64,000 nucleotides of DNA from Actinomycetes bacterium (GTDB lineage Bacteria > Actinomycetota > Actinomycetes > S36-B12 > GCA-2699445): assembly GCA_022599915.1 (NCBI GenBank), contig JAHZLH010000026.1, positions 1-64,000 of the forward strand, read 5' to 3'. Made by a program: the position numbers and the translations under genes. Positions 10,020 through 18,483 of this stretch are shown here, piece by piece. The notes beneath the pieces are model-generated. The model saw only the letters and a program-made list of their open reading frames with translations, was not told the origin of the DNA and ran no database searches. The stretch's first letter is position 1; the number at the start of each line of letters is the position of its first letter.

Positions 10020-10247
10020 TCAGAAGATGAACTGCCAATCATTCATCCGGGCATTCAGTAGGACGATGCCCACACCAAAAAGCAGCGAGGCAACGATTGC
10101 GACCTTCGCGAGTTGTTTGATGATGCCCACGATGAAGAGCAGCGCAATTCCGGCTGCGATTGCCCATCCCAGCGGCGTCATCGCCGAGATCATGTCCCCA
10201 GCGGTGGCCACAATGCGGTCGAGCTCCATGCCACCAGTGTGTGACAT
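10020..10247 (-). CDS. small two-helix membrane protein
   Basis: 75 residues with two predicted membrane helices (AMTPLGWAIAAGIALLFIVGII and VAIVASLLFGVGIVLL) and a short hydrophilic tail. There is no recognised family. The start is uncertain: either this ATG, or the internal ATG at 10229 preceded by ggtgg. It lies between the thiolase operon and mce on the same strand, separated from mce by terminator-like hairpins, so it is probably its own unit. Confidence 0.5.
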   Translation of the reverse strand: MSHTGGMELDRIVATAGDMISAMTPLGWAIAAGIALLFIVGIIKQLAKVAIVASLLFGVGIVLLNARMNDWQFIF

Positions 10248-10273
10248 CTAACAGGTCTGGCTGGCTGCGACAC

Positions 10274-10290
10274 GCGCCGGTATCCGGCGC
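10274..10290 (-). terminator. GC-rich hairpin downstream of mce
   Basis: GCGCCGG-TAT-CCGGCGC is a perfect 7-bp stem with a 3-base loop, without a T tract, as is common in actinobacteria. A second hairpin (GTCGC/GCGAC, 10322-10338) precedes it on the mce transcript. Confidence 0.55.
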
Positions 10291-10392
10291 GGCCAGCCGG
10301 CAGCATTTAGCGGCCGAGCACGTCGCTGTATCGGCGACACGACCTCACTACCGTGACTCCCGTTAGAACAGCGCCGAATGCCGCGTTATCGG

Positions 10393-10827
10393 TCAGTGCA
10401 GGTCGCCGCTGGACTCAACCAGTTCAACCAGCACCCCACCGCAATCCTTTGGGTGCACAAAGTTGACCCGGGAGCCGCCAGTGCCGGTCTTGGGGACGTC
10501 GTACAACACCCGCACGCCGGCGGCGCGCAGATGTTCACCGGCCGCATCAATGTCTTCCACACCGAACGCCACCTGCTGAATACCCGGGCCGCTGCGAGCC
10601 AGGAACTTCCCGATTGGCGAATCGTCACTCAGCGGGGCGAGCAGTTGGATGTAGCCGTCGCCGATGCGCAACATCGCTTCGCGAACGCCCTGCTCCTCAT
10701 TCACCTCTTCGTGCACTGACTCCAGACCGAAGGCATTGCGGTACATGGCAATCGCCTCATCGAGGTCCGGGACGGCGATCCCGACGTGATCTATTCGGGT
10801 GGCTATGGCAGCAACAGCACTATTCAT
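10393..10827 (-). CDS. mce: methylmalonyl-CoA/ethylmalonyl-CoA epimerase
   Basis: Vicinal-oxygen-chelate protein of 144 residues that interconverts 2R and 2S methylmalonyl-CoA, and in the ethylmalonyl-CoA pathway also ethylmalonyl-CoA epimers. Metal-ligand contexts are visible in RIDHVGIAVPDLDEAIAMYRN, GPGIQQVAFGVEDI and VNFVHPKDCGGVLVELVE. The length is typical of the family. The start is placed at the ATG 10827: CACAAT stands seven bases upstream and the upstream 23 residues of the open frame resemble nothing in the family. It provides the epimerase needed between Ccr and Ecm. Confidence 0.93.
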   Translation of the reverse strand: MNSAVAAIATRIDHVGIAVPDLDEAIAMYRNAFGLESVHEEVNEEQGVREAMLRIGDGYIQLLAPLSDDSPIGKFLARSGPGIQQVAFGVEDIDAAGEHLRAAGVRVLYDVPKTGTGGSRVNFVHPKDCGGVLVELVESSGDLH

Positions 10828-10834
10828 GGCCTCT

Positions 10835-10840
10835 ATTGTG
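10835..10840 (-). promoter_or_regulatory. putative leaderless -10 of mce
   Basis: CACAAT on the minus strand, seven bases before the ATG at 10827. The purine stretch agagg lies between box and ATG but too close to act as a normal ribosome site. Confidence 0.4.
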
Positions 10841-10911
10841 CGTCGCGAGCTCTCGCATATTGCGCTGAGGTCCAGTCTGGCGGGCAACCGGTGCACGTGC
10901 GCTTCGCTCGC

Positions 10912-10917
10912 TAGGGT
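10912..10917 (+). promoter_or_regulatory. putative leaderless -10 of the first patatin-like gene
   Basis: TAGGGT followed by six bases and the ATG at 10924. No Shine-Dalgarno is present. Confidence 0.5.
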
Positions 10918-10923
10918 TGCGCT

Positions 10924-11901
10924 ATGGCCGATCCTCGCCTCTTCGTACCGCCTGCGCGCGGCGCGAAAGTGCGCTCGCTGGGTGAGAAGTTACCGCTCAG
11001 CAAACTGCTGCCGCAGCCAGTCCACTTCGTGCTGGCCGGCGGCGGCTCGCGAGGTGCGGTGCAGTGGGGACTGCTACAGGCACTATCGGAAACCGACCTG
11101 ATTCCCGACTCACTGATCGGGACCTCGGCCGGAGCCTTGACCGGCGTGGTCGTTGCCGAGGATCCGGGTTCGGGAATGAACCGGCTTTCCTACGTCTGGG
11201 CGCAACTGGATACCCGCAACGTCATTGGTGACGGCTGGTGGGGCAGTCTCGGAAACGCTCGACAAAACGCACTTATGGACAACGCCGCAATTCGAGAGAC
11301 TTTGGAAAGTGTCATCGGTGCACAAACTTTCGCCGACCTCGCGCTGCCCTTCGCGACCGTATCCACCGATCTGGCCACCGGGCTGCCGGTCGTTATCGAT
11401 AACGGACCACTGATCCCGGCGCTGCTAGCTTCCGCAGCCATCCCGGGCCTGCTGCCACCCGTTGAAATCGATAGCCGGCAACTGATCGACGGGCTCGCCA
11501 GCGCAAACCTGCCAGCAGTTCAGGCAGTAGAGCGCGGAGCTGGCTCCATCGTGGTGCTGGATACCGGCGCACGTGAGTTGGGTGAGGTCAATCCATCAGG
11601 ACGACGAGTACTGGCCCGGCTGGCAGCATCGCTCTCGATGACGCAGCGGCGTCACCAACTCTCGCAGGCAGCCGGAGACGTCCCACTCCTACTACTACCC
11701 ACGCCACACAACTTGGGTGGGGTACTGGACTTTGGTGCGACTATGTCGGCCGCCAGTGAAACCTACGCAATGGCCCGGTCGTTCCTGCTGGACCTGGTGG
11801 CCGACCACAGCGGGCGGCTGCGGCCTGGGTTGTATTCCCGACCGGGTGCCCCAGAGATCGCGACCATCGAACCACAACTGTGGCATCGGGTGGGCCCATG
11901 A
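10924..11901 (+). CDS. patatin-like phospholipase (first of a pair)
   Basis: 325 residues, RssA/patatin family. The oxyanion loop is AGGGSRGAVQWG, the nucleophile elbow is GTSAG, and the catalytic Asp is expected in LIDGLASANLP, where the usual DGG is DGL. No signal peptide is visible, so it is probably a cytosolic or peripheral lipid acyl hydrolase. Its stop overlaps the start of a second patatin gene by 4 bp (ATGA), so the two are translationally coupled and arose by duplication or work together. The substrate is unknown. Confidence 0.88.
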   Translation: MADPRLFVPPARGAKVRSLGEKLPLSKLLPQPVHFVLAGGGSRGAVQWGLLQALSETDLIPDSLIGTSAGALTGVVVAEDPGSGMNRLSYVWAQLDTRNVIGDGWWGSLGNARQNALMDNAAIRETLESVIGAQTFADLALPFATVSTDLATGLPVVIDNGPLIPALLASAAIPGLLPPVEIDSRQLIDGLASANLPAVQAVERGAGSIVVLDTGARELGEVNPSGRRVLARLAASLSMTQRRHQLSQAAGDVPLLLLPTPHNLGGVLDFGATMSAASETYAMARSFLLDLVADHSGRLRPGLYSRPGAPEIATIEPQLWHRVGP

Positions 11902-12779
11902 CACCACGGATTCTCGATGCGCTTCCTCGACCGGTGGCTTGGGTGCTGACTAGTGGTGGCGGCCGAGCCGCCGCCCAAGTGGGTATGGCTGAGGTCCTGT
12001 TGGAACAGGAATACCAGCCCGATCTCATCGTGGGCTCGTCGTTTGGCGCCATCAATGCCGCAGCCCTACCCGGTCCCGACCCAGATCTGGGTCGGCTGCG
12101 GGTGTTTTGGGAGAAACTCCCCGAACAATCGGTGTTTTCGTCACTGGGCACCGCAGCAGTCCGCGGGCTGGGTCCGCGAACCAGCAAGCACGCCCGCGAG
12201 TTTCGTTCGCTGATTGCTTCAGCACTCGCCGCCAGCAACGACACCCAGATTCCAGCCGAACTCGTTTTGGTAGCCAGCGACTTGGAGACGGGCCGACCGG
12301 TAATGCTGCGCCAAGGCCAACTCGTGGAAGCAGTGGCGGCCGCCTGCACGCTGCCAGTGGTGCTTCCGCCGGTGGAAATCAATGGGCGACTCCTGATCGA
12401 TGGCGGCATGAGCGCCTCTGCCCCACTGCAGCAGGCTGTCGACGCCGGTGCCAAGTCGATCGTGCTGCTGGACACTGCCACTTCGGCTGTTCCGGAAGCG
12501 GAGCTGAAGGACATTCGCTGGTGGCAGATCGCCGCGTTGTCCTACAACCACCAGATCCGCTCCCAGATCGGGTTGGCGCTGCCCAACGTCGCTGGTCAGG
12601 TACCAGTTGCGCTGATCTCCGCCGATGAGGGCCGAATCCTGGAATTCACTGAGCCGCAGGAACTGTTTCAGGCGGGTCGTCGAGCAGCTGCTCGGGCCTT
12701 GGCGAGTGAACTTCGGGACCAGAATCTGGCTCGACCGGGCGTTCATGGTGTGCTGGCGCGGGAGCGATTGGCCCAGTAG
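11898..12779 (+). CDS. patatin-like phospholipase (second of a pair)
   Basis: 293 residues starting at the ATGA overlap with the previous gene. Patatin motifs: TSGGGRAAAQVG oxyanion loop (the usual conserved Gly after Arg is Ala), nucleophile in GSSFG, and an intact DGG in LIDGGMSASAPL. The relaxed oxyanion loop and GSSFG differ from the first copy, suggesting divergence in specificity. It may form a heteromer with its neighbour. It ends 123 bp before ccr on the same strand. Confidence 0.87.
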   Translation: MTPRILDALPRPVAWVLTSGGGRAAAQVGMAEVLLEQEYQPDLIVGSSFGAINAAALPGPDPDLGRLRVFWEKLPEQSVFSSLGTAAVRGLGPRTSKHAREFRSLIASALAASNDTQIPAELVLVASDLETGRPVMLRQGQLVEAVAAACTLPVVLPPVEINGRLLIDGGMSASAPLQQAVDAGAKSIVLLDTATSAVPEAELKDIRWWQIAALSYNHQIRSQIGLALPNVAGQVPVALISADEGRILEFTEPQELFQAGRRAAARALASELRDQNLARPGVHGVLARERLAQ

Positions 12780-12902
12780 TCACAACTGAGTCTCGCGTCC
12801 CACAGTGTGACTGAAGTCGCCTCTGATCACCCCGAGGACATCCGGCCAGTAAGGCTTGTCTTACCGTTGCAGGGCATATCCCTTGATCTTTTGGAGGCAC
12901 CC

Positions 12903-14240
12903 GTGCAGGAAATCCGCGACGCAATCATGGCTGGGGACACCCCTGCTGAGGAGTTCGCCAATATTGAGCTTCCGGATTCGTACCGGGCAATCACCTTGCA
13001 TAAAGAGGACGAGGAAATGTTCGTTGGGATGGACTCCCGCGACAAGGATCCCCGCCAGGCGCTCCATCTCGACGATGTGCCGCTGCCGGAACTGGGCCCA
13101 GGCGAGGCCCTCGTGGCCGTAATGGCGACTGCGATCAACTACAACACCGTGTGGTCAGCCCTGTTCGAGCCGGTGTCGACGTTCGGGTTCTTGAATCGCT
13201 ACGGCAAGCTGAGCCCGCTGGCTGCCCGCCACGACCTGCCCTACCACATCCTGGGTTCCGACTTGGCGGGCGTCGTGCTGCGCACTGGCCCCGGCGTTCA
13301 CCTGTGGAACCCAGGCGACGAGGTGGTGGCACACTGCCTCAGCGTGGAACTGGAAGACAGCGCCGGCCACAACGACACCATGCTGGATCCGGAGCAGCGG
13401 ATCTGGGGCTTCGAGACCAACTTCGGTGGACTCGCCGAGGTGGCGCTGGTGAAGAGCAACCAGCTGCTACCGAAGCCCAAGCACCTCACCTGGGAAGAGG
13501 CCGCCTCCCCCGGTCTGGTGAACTCCACCGCCTACCGGCAGTTGGTTTCTCGCAACGGCGCCGGCATGAAGCAGGGCGACACCGTGCTGATCTGGGGCGC
13601 TTCCGGCGGTCTGGGTTCCTACGCCACGCAGTACGCGCTGAACGGCGGCGCGGTACCGATCTGTGTCGTCTCCAGCGAAGAGAAGGCGGAAATCTGCCGC
13701 AAGATGGGCGCGAAGCTGATCATTGATCGCCGGGCGGAGGGCTACAAGTTCTGGAAGGACGAGACCACCCAGGACCCCAAGGAATGGCTGCGGTTCGGCA
13801 AGCGCATCCGCGAGCTCACCGGTGGCGAGGACCCGGATATCGTGTTCGAGCACCCCGGTCGCGAGACGTTCGGCGCTTCAGTATTCGCCACTCGCAAGGG
13901 CGGCACCATCGTGACCTGTGCCTCCACCTCCGGTTACATGCACGAGTACGACAACCGCTACCTGTGGATGAACCTGAAGCGGATCATTGGCTCCCACTTC
14001 GCCAACTACCGGGAGGCCTTCGAGGCCAACCGGCTGGTGGACAAGGGCATGATCCATCCAACGGTGTCACAGGTGTTCCCGCTGGAAGAGGCGGGAGAGG
14101 CCGCCTCGCAGGTGCACCGCAACCTGCATCAGGGCAAAGTGGGCGTGTTGGCGCTTGCCCCCGAGGAAGGTCTGGGTGTTTCGGACACCGACAAGCGCGA
14201 CAAATACATCGATGGGATCAATCGCTTCCGCGGCGTGTGA
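12903..14240 (+). CDS. ccr: crotonyl-CoA carboxylase/reductase Ccr
   Basis: MDR-superfamily enzyme of 445 residues that reductively carboxylates crotonyl-CoA with NADPH and CO2 to (2S)-ethylmalonyl-CoA, the key step of the ethylmalonyl-CoA pathway. It also supplies extender units in polyketide producers. Family-typical stretches include GSDLAGVVLRTGPGV, the nucleotide loop WGASGGLGSYATQYAL, FEHPGRETFGASV and GSHFANYREAFEANRL. I chose the GTG at 12903, with ggagg at 12893-12897 five bases upstream; its N-terminus matches the family start. A GTG at 12807 would add 32 atypical residues. A strong terminator follows. Confidence 0.96.
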   Translation: MQEIRDAIMAGDTPAEEFANIELPDSYRAITLHKEDEEMFVGMDSRDKDPRQALHLDDVPLPELGPGEALVAVMATAINYNTVWSALFEPVSTFGFLNRYGKLSPLAARHDLPYHILGSDLAGVVLRTGPGVHLWNPGDEVVAHCLSVELEDSAGHNDTMLDPEQRIWGFETNFGGLAEVALVKSNQLLPKPKHLTWEEAASPGLVNSTAYRQLVSRNGAGMKQGDTVLIWGASGGLGSYATQYALNGGAVPICVVSSEEKAEICRKMGAKLIIDRRAEGYKFWKDETTQDPKEWLRFGKRIRELTGGEDPDIVFEHPGRETFGASVFATRKGGTIVTCASTSGYMHEYDNRYLWMNLKRIIGSHFANYREAFEANRLVDKGMIHPTVSQVFPLEEAGEAASQVHRNLHQGKVGVLALAPEEGLGVSDTDKRDKYIDGINRFRGV

Positions 14241-14270
14241 GCCACGACCGACCTGTCAACAGCACAACAA

Positions 14271-14311
14271 TCGGCCCCGCCCTCCGGAATTCTCCGGCTT
14301 GGCGGGGCCGA
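14271..14311 (+). terminator. terminator after ccr
   Basis: An 11-bp perfect stem (TCGGCCCCGCC at 14271-14281 with GGCGGGGCCGA at 14301-14311) around a 19-base loop that itself contains CCGG...CCGG. It lies 30 bp after the ccr stop and 43 bp before the stop of the convergent gene, so it may act for both strands. Confidence 0.85.
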
Positions 14312-14354
14312 TGTCATTGCTACTTGGGCAGAGCGCCGGCAGCACCGCAGCCAA

Positions 14355-14945
14355 CTACTCAACTCGCATCATTTCCACATCTGCCTCCAGCCCCGACAGT
14401 CCGTCATGAGCGCCAGGGGCGAGTAGACCGCCGGTGTAGTAGCCCATATCCCATTCCAGACCAGGGATCTCGGTTTCGAAGTAGGCACTCCCTTGGCCCT
14501 GCCGAGTGTTGAAGGGCAACTCGATACCGAACTCAATATTGGGCCCGAACCGATCGACCCACTCGACCGGATAGGCCTTGGTGCTAGTCACGCCATCACT
14601 GTTGCGGTAGAGCAGCTTGATTTCGCCAGAGTCGGTGGCAAAGTCAAAGTACCCACCACGGATCCGCAGGTGAGTGAGAGTTTCTCGACCCTGCTCATCT
14701 TCCGCCTCAATCAAAATGGCACCGGAAGCAGCGATATCCGCCCGGTTGGCGACCGCAGTTTCTTGGTACTGCGTGGTGTGTGCCTGCTCACCGTTGCCAC
14801 TGCCAGTAGCGGTTGATGCCTGCGCTGGGCTGGCGGTGGCACCGATCAACGGCAGCGCCAGCGCGAGTGCCCCAGCGGCAATGGCCCACCGTAGTGTCGT
14901 CTTGCCACCGGCGTTGGTCGTGATGACTTCTTGCATGTTCTTCAT
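14355..14945 (-). CDS. secreted protein of unknown function
   Basis: 196 residues. A Sec signal peptide is visible (Lys/Arg near residues 13-18, hydrophobic AIAAGALALALPLIGATA, cleavage after SPAQA). The mature part has alternating beta-like segments (HLRIRGGYFDFATDSGEIKLLYRN, NIEFGIELPFN). There is no known family or catalytic motif. I place the start at the ATG 14945, six bases after ggag; a TTG 24 bases upstream is less likely. It is convergent with ccr and divergent from the CAP-domain gene. It is acidic and Cys-free, consistent with an extracytoplasmic beta protein. Confidence 0.7.
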   Translation of the reverse strand: MKNMQEVITTNAGGKTTLRWAIAAGALALALPLIGATASPAQASTATGSGNGEQAHTTQYQETAVANRADIAASGAILIEAEDEQGRETLTHLRIRGGYFDFATDSGEIKLLYRNSDGVTSTKAYPVEWVDRFGPNIEFGIELPFNTRQGQGSAYFETEIPGLEWDMGYYTGGLLAPGAHDGLSGLEADVEMMRVE

Positions 14946-15026
14946 GGGTTTCTCCAAGGTCGTGGCCAACTCTTTGTTGACGCAACGAGTTCATCCCCGA
15001 GATCTGCTGGCTCACACCGCCCTACG

Positions 15027-15050
15027 CTGCCGAATCGTTTCGGCAGTTTT
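15027..15050 (+). terminator. intrinsic-terminator-like hairpin in a divergent 5' region
   Basis: CTGCCGAA-TCGT-TTCGGCAG followed directly by TTTT: an 8-bp perfect stem with a tetraloop and T tract on the plus strand. It stands 86 bp upstream of the CAP gene and is not after any plus-strand gene, so it would end a short leader or small RNA. A second hairpin, ATCGTC/GACGAT, follows at 15060-15078. Confidence 0.55.
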
Positions 15051-15135
15051 GCCACCCACATCGTCGGCTCAAGACGATCGTCACCGTCACCGATGACTAG
15101 ATATGGCGGCAACAAGTGGTGGGAGCGGTATCGGT

Positions 15136-16092
15136 ATGAGCAAGGTGCAACTGAAGGGTCTGGCGGCGGTCGCCGCGGTCGTCACGCTCGCTACGCCCGC
15201 AGTTCCCGCCGTGGCTGCCGAGAGCGAATCCAGCTGGCGAACCAAACCAAACGGCGCTGTGGCAGCAGCCGCAGTAGTGAACAGCAAGCAACGCAGCATG
15301 CTGCTCTTGCGTGGCCCACGCGAGGTTACTGAAGGCGCGGCAATCCCATTACGAGGCAAACTCCGCGGCGCGAAGGGCCAACGCCTTCGAGTCAAAATTC
15401 AACTGCTGGCGTCAACTGGTTGGCAGCCGATTGCAAACACTCGTACCAAATCCCGCGGAAAATTCCGCAGCGACGTCACCGTGGCTGCGGCCGACAGTGC
15501 CACGGTGCGAGCGGTAGCGAAAGCCCAGCGCCGAAAGCAACGAGCAGTCAGCAAGCGTGTAACCGTCACCTTCACGCAGTCATCAGCACCAGCGAGTTCA
15601 CCCGCACCCGCTCCGCAGCCGGCCACCAGCCCCGGTCCCGCTAGCCCGACTCCCGATTCGGCGATGGCCGAAAAGGAACTGCAAATGGTCACGTTGGTGA
15701 ACGAGGCGAGGGCTACCGGTTACACCTGCGGGCAGTACGGCTACTTCCCGCCGGCGCCACCGTTGGGACCACAGGATCTGCTAGCAGCAGCGGCACAGGC
15801 ACATTCTGACGATATGGTCGCCAACGACTTCTTCTCCCACACAGGCTCTGACGGCTCCGAGCCCTGGGACCGCATGAGCGAACAGGGATACCGCTGGTCT
15901 CGAGCGGGGGAAAATATCGCTGCTGGATATTCTGATGCTGCCGCAGCAACTCGTGGTCTGCTGGATTCTCCCGGCCACTGCCAGAACATCATGAATCCCG
16001 CGTTCACCGAAATCGGAGTGGGAGTCGCCACCGGCGATTCTGACTACGGCATCTATTGGACGCAAAAATTCGGCACCCCGCGCATTTCATAA
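15136..16092 (+). CDS. secreted CAP-domain (SCP/PR-1) protein
   Basis: 318 residues. Layout: signal peptide (LKGLAAVAAVVTLATPAVPAVAA); a basic beta-rich region of ~110 residues resembling a bacterial Ig-like or cell-wall-binding module (LRGPREVTEGAAIPLRGKLRG...); a Pro/Ala/Ser linker; then a C-terminal CAP domain with HSDDMVANDFFSHTGSDG, RAGENIAAGY, SPGHCQNIMNP and YWTQKFGTP. CAP proteins of this bacterial class are extracellular and of uncertain activity. The start at 15136 gives a compact signal peptide and has gggag about 11 bases upstream; an ATG at 15103 has no ribosome site. Confidence 0.88.
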   Translation: MSKVQLKGLAAVAAVVTLATPAVPAVAAESESSWRTKPNGAVAAAAVVNSKQRSMLLLRGPREVTEGAAIPLRGKLRGAKGQRLRVKIQLLASTGWQPIANTRTKSRGKFRSDVTVAAADSATVRAVAKAQRRKQRAVSKRVTVTFTQSSAPASSPAPAPQPATSPGPASPTPDSAMAEKELQMVTLVNEARATGYTCGQYGYFPPAPPLGPQDLLAAAAQAHSDDMVANDFFSHTGSDGSEPWDRMSEQGYRWSRAGENIAAGYSDAAAATRGLLDSPGHCQNIMNPAFTEIGVGVATGDSDYGIYWTQKFGTPRIS

Positions 16093-16116
16093 CGCCAGCC
16101 ACCGGTGATTGGCGTT
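16091..16116 (+). terminator. terminator after the CAP-domain gene
   Basis: AACGCCA (16091-16097) pairs with TGGCGTT (16110-16116) around a 12-base loop, starting inside the stop codon. Confidence 0.6.
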
Positions 16117-16406
16117 GCCACGATGTGGTCTGACGGGATTGCACCTCACCGCTGTCGAGTAGCTCATCACTGCGAAAGCCGGACTCGTGGCGCACTCTCG
16201 CACCCGGCTGAGCTCCGCGACCACCACATATGGTGGATCTGGGATTTATCAACCACAACTGCAGCGTGTCGCGGCAGCGTAGTCGGACGCCGGATCTAGA
16301 CTTCCCGGGACTGGCATTGCACGAGTGAAGATCAGCTATTCGCAGCGACCTGACGGGTCGTCTCACAAGTGCTGACCCAACTGCGACCGGGAGGATTGGA
16401 GGAGCA
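16117..16406. other. intergenic stretch without a gene
   Basis: About 290 bp. No coding region is convincing. The one structure seen is a hairpin CCACCA-CATA-TGGTGG at 16221-16236, perhaps an operator for the downstream acyltransferase. The last bases hold gggagg and ggagg just before the GTG start at 16407. Confidence 0.5.
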
Positions 16407-18398
16407 GTGGCGACAATCGACGCGACGCGGGATCCCGCCGCCAATGTCGCTGCGCCTCACTCGTCTGACACCGGAACCAGGGCTGGCGCCGCCGGCGCAC
16501 CTGGGACCCGCGGCCTGTCCTACATCCCCGGCCTCGACGGGATCCGCGCGCTAGCAGTCCTAGCCGTCCTGCTCTATCACGCGGACGTCAGTTGGATGCC
16601 GGGTGGCTTCCTCGGCGTGGACATGTTCTTCGTGCTCAGCGGTTTCCTGATCACTTCGATCGTGTTGACCGAACTTGAACGTAATGGCCGGCTGAACTTC
16701 AAACAGTTCTACGTGCGCCGGGCTCGCAGGCTCCTGCCCGCACTGTTTTTGGTACTCGCCCTCGCCGCCGTCCTCGCGGCGTTCCTGGCCACGGACGCAG
16801 CCGCCAATGTGCGCCGAGACATTTTGGGTGCGCTGACATACACCACCAACTGGGTCTATATCTTCACAGACCAGTCCTACTTCGAGGCCACCGGCCGACC
16901 ACCCATGCTGCAGCACCTGTGGTCGCTAGCGGTCGAGGAGCAGTTCTATCTGATCTGGCCAGCAATCGCGGTTTTGGCCTGGCGGAGGGGCGGTCGTCAC
17001 CGAGTCCGAGATTGGGCGCTCATCGGTGCGCTCGTCTCGACGCTGATCATGGTGGTGCTGTCGCTTATGAACGGCTACCCGGAGACCAGCGACGGCAGCC
17101 GGGTGTACTTCGGCACCGATTCTCACGCGATGGGCCTGCTGATCGGGGCGGCACTTGCCGCGGTTTACCTGCCGAACCGACTCAAGACCGACCTGATGAG
17201 CGGGGCTAAAGCCATCCTCAATGCCAGCGGCTTCGTTGCCCTCGGGCTCGTGGTGCTCATCATGATGAACACCCACTCCAACGCCTCCTGGCTCTACTGG
17301 GGTGGATTCCTGATCTTCTCCATCCTGGTGGCTGTGGTCATTGCCGTGGCCTCGCATCCAGCCTCGATTTTGGGCAACGTACTGGGCGCCCAGCCGCTGA
17401 AATACATTGGGCAACGCTCATACGGGCTGTATCTGTTCCATTGGCCGGTCTTCCTGGTGCTTCGACCAGAACTCGACGTGCCATTCGAGGGACTGTCGAA
17501 CTTCCTGCTGCGGATGGGAATCACCTTCGGTCTCGCCGAACTCTCCTACCGCTACGTGGAGATGCCGGTGCGCCGCGGCGCCATTGGCCAGGCCTGGCGC
17601 AACTACCGCGCCCTGCCAGCCGAACATCGTCAGCCAATCCGGAAACGGGCAACCATCATCGGAGGCGTCGCGCTGGCATTGACGGCACTGATCGGGTTGC
17701 GACTGGTCACGATCGACGAAGAGGTACCGGACTATCTCGGTGGAGTTACCGAAGTTTCCGCGCTCGATGCCCAAACAGGTTCGGCGCAAGACCCTGCTCC
17801 CGAACCACAACCCGGAGATCCAGAGCTTTCTGGGACAGTGACCAACCCCGGCAGCACAGTAGAACTCAAGCCCGGGGTGTTGGCAGTCGGTGAATCCGTG
17901 ATGCTGGGCGCCCAAAGCGGACTGCGCTCAACCTTCAAGAAGGTGTCAATCGACGCAGCAGTAGGCCGCCAAGCGGTAGACATGGTGGCTCGGTTGCGGC
18001 AACTGCGCGACGCAGGCGCCTTCCGAGAGACGGTGATCCTGCATACCGGATCCAACGGCTACGTCACCGAACAGCAGCTGCGAACCATGCTGGACGTCCT
18101 GTCGGAGGTGCCCCGGGTAGTAGTGGTCAACGTGGACGTCCCCCGGGAATGGCAAAACCCCAATAATGAACTTATTCGCGAACTAGTCGCGGAAACTCCC
18201 AATACGGTGCTGGCTGATTGGCATGGCTACGCCGAAGCCAACTCCGGACTGCATGTCAAAGACGGCATCCACCTGACGACTAAAGGCGTCAATCGGTACT
18301 CCCAAGTCTTGGAAGGCGCAGTCGATGCGCTCGCTGAAGCGCAAGATCAGCAACCAGCGCCCGTTCCCACGACCGAACCGGAACTACAAGACCAGTAG
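16407..18398 (+). CDS. acyltransferase-3 (OafA-like) membrane protein with SGNH domain
   Basis: 663 residues. A ~40-aa cytosolic head is followed by an acyltransferase-3 membrane domain (YIPGLDGIRALAVLAVLLYHADVSW with the conserved His, FFVLSGFLIT, RRARRLLPAL) with about ten helices. After a further helix near residue 430 comes a periplasmic-side SGNH domain: GESVMLGA (Ser), HTGSNGYVT (Gly/Asn) and DGIHLTTKG (Asp-His). Such proteins O-acetylate cell-surface polysaccharide or peptidoglycan. The GTG start has ggagg nearby. It is monocistronic, with no polysaccharide cluster adjacent. Confidence 0.92.
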   Translation: MATIDATRDPAANVAAPHSSDTGTRAGAAGAPGTRGLSYIPGLDGIRALAVLAVLLYHADVSWMPGGFLGVDMFFVLSGFLITSIVLTELERNGRLNFKQFYVRRARRLLPALFLVLALAAVLAAFLATDAAANVRRDILGALTYTTNWVYIFTDQSYFEATGRPPMLQHLWSLAVEEQFYLIWPAIAVLAWRRGGRHRVRDWALIGALVSTLIMVVLSLMNGYPETSDGSRVYFGTDSHAMGLLIGAALAAVYLPNRLKTDLMSGAKAILNASGFVALGLVVLIMMNTHSNASWLYWGGFLIFSILVAVVIAVASHPASILGNVLGAQPLKYIGQRSYGLYLFHWPVFLVLRPELDVPFEGLSNFLLRMGITFGLAELSYRYVEMPVRRGAIGQAWRNYRALPAEHRQPIRKRATIIGGVALALTALIGLRLVTIDEEVPDYLGGVTEVSALDAQTGSAQDPAPEPQPGDPELSGTVTNPGSTVELKPGVLAVGESVMLGAQSGLRSTFKKVSIDAAVGRQAVDMVARLRQLRDAGAFRETVILHTGSNGYVTEQQLRTMLDVLSEVPRVVVVNVDVPREWQNPNNELIRELVAETPNTVLADWHGYAEANSGLHVKDGIHLTTKGVNRYSQVLEGAVDALAEAQDQQPAPVPTTEPELQDQ

Positions 18399-18426
18399 TT
18401 CGGCTCACTATCGGCTATCGGCCGAA
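18399..18426 (+). terminator. hairpin after the acyltransferase gene
   Basis: TTCGGC (18399-18404) and GCCGAA (18421-18426), starting right after the stop codon. The stem is short (6 bp), with a 16-base loop. Confidence 0.4.
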
Positions 18427-18483
18427 ACTCCGGCAACCATCGCTATCCGGGCCGCCCCGGTGCTGGCGACATTTCGTAGGTCA

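Noticed and set aside
12807-12902. Upstream GTG start for ccr
   Set aside because: Adds 32 residues unlike the family; the GTG at 12903 has ggagg at proper distance and gives the family N-terminus.
9901-14300. Possible defence or secondary-metabolite island around the patatin pair and Ccr
   Set aside because: Patatins occur in CBASS-like systems and Ccr in polyketide clusters, but there is no cyclase, sensor, PKS or NRPS gene nearby; the neighbours are central metabolism.
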